Of a stretch of DNA of 25,812 nt, positions 23,801 to 25,812 are shown in pieces. A model generated the notes under the pieces. The model was given only the letters and a program-made list of their open reading frames with translations. It was not told the DNA's origin and made no database searches. This DNA is from JBAUHN01 sp049680295 (GTDB lineage Bacteria > Pseudomonadota > Alphaproteobacteria > Rhodobacterales > Rhodobacteraceae). Positions within the stretch are counted from its first letter, which is position 1; the number at the start of each line of letters is the position of its first letter. The position numbers were made by a program, and so were the translations under genes. The stretch lies in NCBI GenBank assembly GCA_049680295.1, contig JBAUHN010000343.1, positions 1-25,812 of the forward strand, read 5' to 3'.

Positions 23801-24640
23801 CGCGACGGTATTTTCACCGTTGAACCGTGCCGTGCCAGCGCGGTCTTCAAACGTCAGGTTGATCGCGGCCAGATCGCCCAGCGTCACAACCCGGTCGCCA
23901 TTGGTTTTTACCGGCAGCGCATAGACATCGCGCGCCTCGTCAAAGGACGACGGGATCTTGACCGAAAACGTGCCCTGCGCCGTTTCAACCTCGCCTGCGG
24001 CAATCAACTGATTGTTGTTACGCACCGTGTTGATCAATTCGCCTGCCGTTACGTTATAGGCCTCCAGACGCAAGGGGTCGATCACCACCTCCAGCATCTC
24101 ATCGCGGTTGCCTGCGATACCGGCCTCAAGCACCGCATCGACCGCTTCCAGTTTATCCTGCAGGTCTTTGGCCACACGGGCCATTGTGCGCTCAGGCACG
24201 GGGCCTGTCAGGTTGACAATGATGATGGGGAATTCGGAAAAGTTGATTTCATTAATGGAATACTGATCGGCGCCTGCGGGAAAATCGGCCTCGGCCTTGC
24301 TCATGGCGTCGCGCACGTCGGCCATGATTTTGGTCTTGTCCCAGCCAAATTCAAATTCAAGCGCCACCCCGGCATAGTTTTCAGCCGCTTGCCCGGACAT
24401 GGATTTCAGCCCGTCCAGATCGGCAAGCTCGGTCTCCATCGGTTTGACCAGCAAGGTTTCGCTATCCGTGGCCGAAATGCCGGGAAAAGGCACCGACACA
24501 AACAGCGCCGGGATTTCGATGTCAGGCTCGCCCTCCTTTGGCAAAGTGGAATAGGAATAGCCGCCCACCACCAATGACAGCAGAATAAATGCCAGCACCA
24601 TTCGGGCACGTGTGGCGGCCCAATCAACGATACCCGTCAT
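20828..24640 (-). CDS. RND-family efflux pump, enlarged AcrB-type transporter
   Basis: Inner-membrane proton-driven exporter of the RND superfamily (AcrB/HAE1-like). The 1270 residues exceed the usual 1020-1060. The N-terminal helix, PKEGEPDIEIPALFVSVPFPG and DVRDAMSKAEADFPAGA motifs are standard. Helix 4 has GMLVDGAIVVVEYAD, with D402 the likely proton carrier. Where AcrB has a second Asp this has Gly, and the helix-10 lysine is absent (VVNNNIILIDTYQEF). Between helix 6 (about 463-485) and helix 7 (about 632-653), residues 505-600 hold two or three extra hydrophobic segments. The start overlaps the fusion-protein stop as ATGA, so the two are coupled. Substrate unknown. No outer-membrane channel gene is in the window. 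Confidence 0.93.
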   Translation of the reverse strand: MTGIVDWAATRARMVLAFILLSLVVGGYSYSTLPKEGEPDIEIPALFVSVPFPGISATDSETLLVKPMETELADLDGLKSMSGQAAENYAGVALEFEFGWDKTKIMADVRDAMSKAEADFPAGADQYSINEINFSEFPIIIVNLTGPVPERTMARVAKDLQDKLEAVDAVLEAGIAGNRDEMLEVVIDPLRLEAYNVTAGELINTVRNNNQLIAAGEVETAQGTFSVKIPSSFDEARDVYALPVKTNGDRVVTLGDLAAINLTFEDRAGTARFNGENTVALQVVKRKGFNLIDTAAVVKELVAEQSSNWPDGLRAAVEVGTSNDQSRIVNSMVQQLLGSVFTAIALVMIVVLAALGIRAALLVGFAIPTSFLLCFAFLALMGISISNIVMFGLILAVGMLVDGAIVVVEYADARQKEGVGPMHAYVEAAKRMFWPIISSTATTLCAFLPMLFWPGVPGEFMGMLPVTLIFVLSASLVVALIYLPVMGGATGRLERWMSDYMTQIAGLRWYLHLILFPIAAVAIMVAQLFLPMLFDQMGAQFGQMDGLNILGSVVPTLATVFVLVVACAALIAIGLSGGMMAMLAIFAVFTRLGQGGRSFINRIFVRRSERVHSGYQRSFFGHIIAFIAGNPVMPLVVAGTVFIFVGSVLIFFTNNNKGVEFFVESEPEQAIVYVLARGNLSLEEKDDLVRQAEEIVIAHPGVNTAFSFAGQGGLNTDASGAATPKDLIGQVQLETIPWEDRADRPDLDGDLVIAELTEQLSEIPGIRIEILSQSRGPASGKPVHLRMKSDSFADLLVATALARDAFEGTAGLTLIEDTRPLPGIDWRIDVDVEKAGRYGADVATVGAMVQLVTRGLLLDTMRVDSSDEEIEIRVRLPQSDRLLSTLDTLKVRTGDGLVPLSNFITRTPVPKLAEISRVDQKRYFDVKADVAAGLMKMVQTGDVDGVEVDQTVATLRPAVSDADITALDGATYKITERSELAQGRDLQAGLRDATFRLVPINANERIGEITKWLETKPLPASIEWEWTGDQEEQAESGAFLQSAFTAALGLMFIILLAQFNSFYNALLVLLAVVLSTTGVLIGMIVMDQAFSIIMTGTGIVALAGIVVNNNIILIDTYQEFSQYMPRIEAIIRTAQARIRPVLLTTITTMAGLAPMMFGLSLNFADGGYTLNSPTALWWKQLATAVVFGLGIATVLTLMVTPSMLAIRVWATTYVRWIAKLMAKMSLGRASRAARDWALQRDARRLSSDEIIWDDGTVMAGVGTSDLKAAE

Positions 24641-25812
24641 TGCACAAGCTCCTGAAAGGTGGGGGCAACCTGCACCCCGGCAATGACGTATTCCTGACCC
24701 AGAACAATGACATCAACCTTGTCATCAAGCCCGGTAAGCCACACGCCTTCGGTGGTGTCGCGCAACAATGTTACGGGGGAAAACGCCACAATCGCGTTCG
24801 CGTCGATGGTGCGCACGCCCAAAACACCTTCGTCGTTCAGTGTAAGGGCGGATTGCGGCAGCAAATGCGCCTTGGCACCCGCGGATGAGATCAGGATTTC
24901 GGCTGTTTGCCCGTCACGGATTGCCAGATCGGCATTGGGGACTTCGATCTCGACCCGGAATGTACGCGTTGTTGGGTCAGCCGAGCGTGATAAAAACGTC
25001 ACCGCACCTGTCACGTCCTGCCCGCCTGCGGCCAGACGCGCGCCAGCCATGGCACCGACGGAAACCCGGTTCACTTCGGTCTCGGGCACGAAAGCGACCA
25101 ATTTGATCGGATCAAGCTGAATGATGGTGGCACAAAGTGCCCCCGGTTGCAGCAAGGCGCCCAATTCGGCGGTGTCGCTTTCCAACAGCCCGGCAAACGG
25201 CGCGTGGATCACCAGACGCTCGATTTCCTTGTTGGCCAGTGCGACGGCAGCCTGTGCAGATTCGATACCTGATTGTGCCGCCCTCAGACCTGCGCGCGCG
25301 GATTGAACGCTGGCTTCGGCGGTGGCAACAGCAGCGTCGGAATTGGCCACCCGCGATTGCGAGGCATAGCCTTCGACATTCAGTTTGGCCGAGGCATTTT
25401 GGTTGATTTTGGCCTCATCCAGTTGCGCGCGGGCCTGTGCCACACGGGCCTCGGCCTCGGGGACACGCGACCTGGCCTCTTCCAATTGCGCGCGGGCCTG
25501 TGCCAGCGCTGTGCCGCGTGTGCCCTGATCTAGGGTGCACATTGTCTGGCCCGCCTCAACATAAGCGCCTTTGCGCAACGGCTCCGAGACAACTTTGCCG
25601 GAGGTTTCGGCCATTACGTTCACCTGACGCATCGCATTTGTCTGCCCGCGCAACACGACCGCGCTGTCAATCTCTTTGGCCTCAGAGCGCTGAACAACGA
25701 CTTTCACAGCGCCTTTTTGCACTTCTGCTTCGGGCTCACTTTCGGTGTCTTGGGCCGCCGCATCCGAGTCGTTTGCAGCCTCTGCGCCATTGATGAAAGC
25801 CATGAACGCGGG
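24637..25812 (-). CDS. RND membrane fusion protein (HlyD/AcrA type), partial at N-terminus
   Basis: Periplasmic adaptor that joins the RND pump to an outer-membrane channel. At least 388 residues are visible, with the frame still open to the window edge. An ATG exists at 25803, but the protein from there (MAFINGAEAANDSD) lacks the signal peptide or membrane anchor this family needs, so the true start is probably outside the window. Order is typical: biotinyl-lipoyl half motif (ETSGKVVSEPLRKGAYVEAGQTMCTLD), an alpha-hairpin coiled coil with a 21-residue tandem duplication, the second lipoyl half (IHAPFAGLLESDTAELGALLQPG), then beta-barrel and membrane-proximal domains. It overlaps the pump gene by four bases (ATGA). 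Confidence 0.92.
   Translation of the reverse strand, partial: PAFMAFINGAEAANDSDAAAQDTESEPEAEVQKGAVKVVVQRSEAKEIDSAVVLRGQTNAMRQVNVMAETSGKVVSEPLRKGAYVEAGQTMCTLDQGTRGTALAQARAQLEEARSRVPEAEARVAQARAQLDEAKINQNASAKLNVEGYASQSRVANSDAAVATAEASVQSARAGLRAAQSGIESAQAAVALANKEIERLVIHAPFAGLLESDTAELGALLQPGALCATIIQLDPIKLVAFVPETEVNRVSVGAMAGARLAAGGQDVTGAVTFLSRSADPTTRTFRVEIEVPNADLAIRDGQTAEILISSAGAKAHLLPQSALTLNDEGVLGVRTIDANAIVAFSPVTLLRDTTEGVWLTGLDDKVDVIVLGQEYVIAGVQVAPTFQELVQ
25411..25505 (-). repeat. 63-bp-period duplication in the fusion-protein coiled coil
   Basis: A 32-base unit at 25411-25442 recurs at 25474-25505 with two mismatches. The offset of 63 bases equals 21 residues, or three heptads. The two copies encode AQARAQLEEA and AQARAQLDEA in the alpha-hairpin. 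This looks like an in-frame tandem duplication lengthening the coiled coil. Confidence 0.75.

Noticed and set aside
23639..24577. 312-codon + strand frame opposite the RND pump
   Set aside because: It is antisense to conserved RND coding sequence, with shadow-type composition and no ribosome site.
1..25812. tRNA, rRNA, CRISPR array, insertion sequence or prophage
   Set aside because: I looked for T-loop motifs, regularly spaced repeats, transposase motifs and terminal inverted repeats by eye and saw none. A tRNAscan or ISfinder search would settle it.

Overview
The gene content points to an alphaproteobacterium of the Rhodobacteraceae, most likely the marine Roseobacter group. The evidence is the split sarcosine oxidase locus (soxB, then soxDAG), the ccmI-ruvX-DUF1289 string, a single-gene CcmI, many compact overlapping operons, and a moderately high G+C content. 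I cannot name a genus. The window looks chromosomal: I see no rRNA or tRNA gene, CRISPR array, insertion sequence, prophage or plasmid replication gene.

Layout. 1-2790 (+): a tRNA-dihydrouridine synthase (dusA), then a TSUP permease overlapping a protein with a 2-oxoglutarate/Fe(II) dioxygenase-type motif. 2808-4760 (-): ccmI, ruvX and a DUF1289 protein in overlapping frames. 4975-11214 (+): heterotetrameric sarcosine oxidase. soxB is separated from soxD-soxA-soxG by about 1 kb that holds an antisense small membrane gene, a 500-base stretch without a confident gene, a 69-residue membrane microprotein and an intrinsic terminator. 11291-15076 (+): a secreted hypothetical protein, an iron-type superoxide dismutase with a strong terminator, an AraC-family regulator and an acyl-CoA dehydrogenase. 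15341-16761: a RarD-like permease (+) and a LOG-family protein (-) whose 3' ends overlap antisense by 82 bases. 16926-20252 (+): a membrane-anchored LysM protein and an Atm1-type ABC exporter. 20281-25812 (-): a DUF302 protein, a very long RND efflux pump and its membrane fusion partner, which runs off the window edge.

How the genes work together. SoxB, SoxD, SoxA and SoxG form one enzyme that oxidatively demethylates sarcosine to glycine, passes the one-carbon unit to tetrahydrofolate and releases H2O2. This is the last demethylation step of glycine-betaine breakdown. CcmI serves cytochrome c maturation. The AraC regulator and the acyl-CoA dehydrogenase look like a regulator-target pair, because a 21-bp-phased direct repeat lies between them. 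The RND pump and fusion protein are translationally coupled and form the inner-membrane and periplasmic parts of a tripartite exporter.

Most of the window is ordinary core-type content. The parts I find most worth a second look are the interrupted sox locus with its attenuator-like terminator, the candidate AraC operator, the acyl-CoA dehydrogenase with Asp at the usual catalytic Glu position, the RND pump with an enlarged membrane domain, and the permease/oxygenase pair. I did not find clear evidence of a wholly new system.
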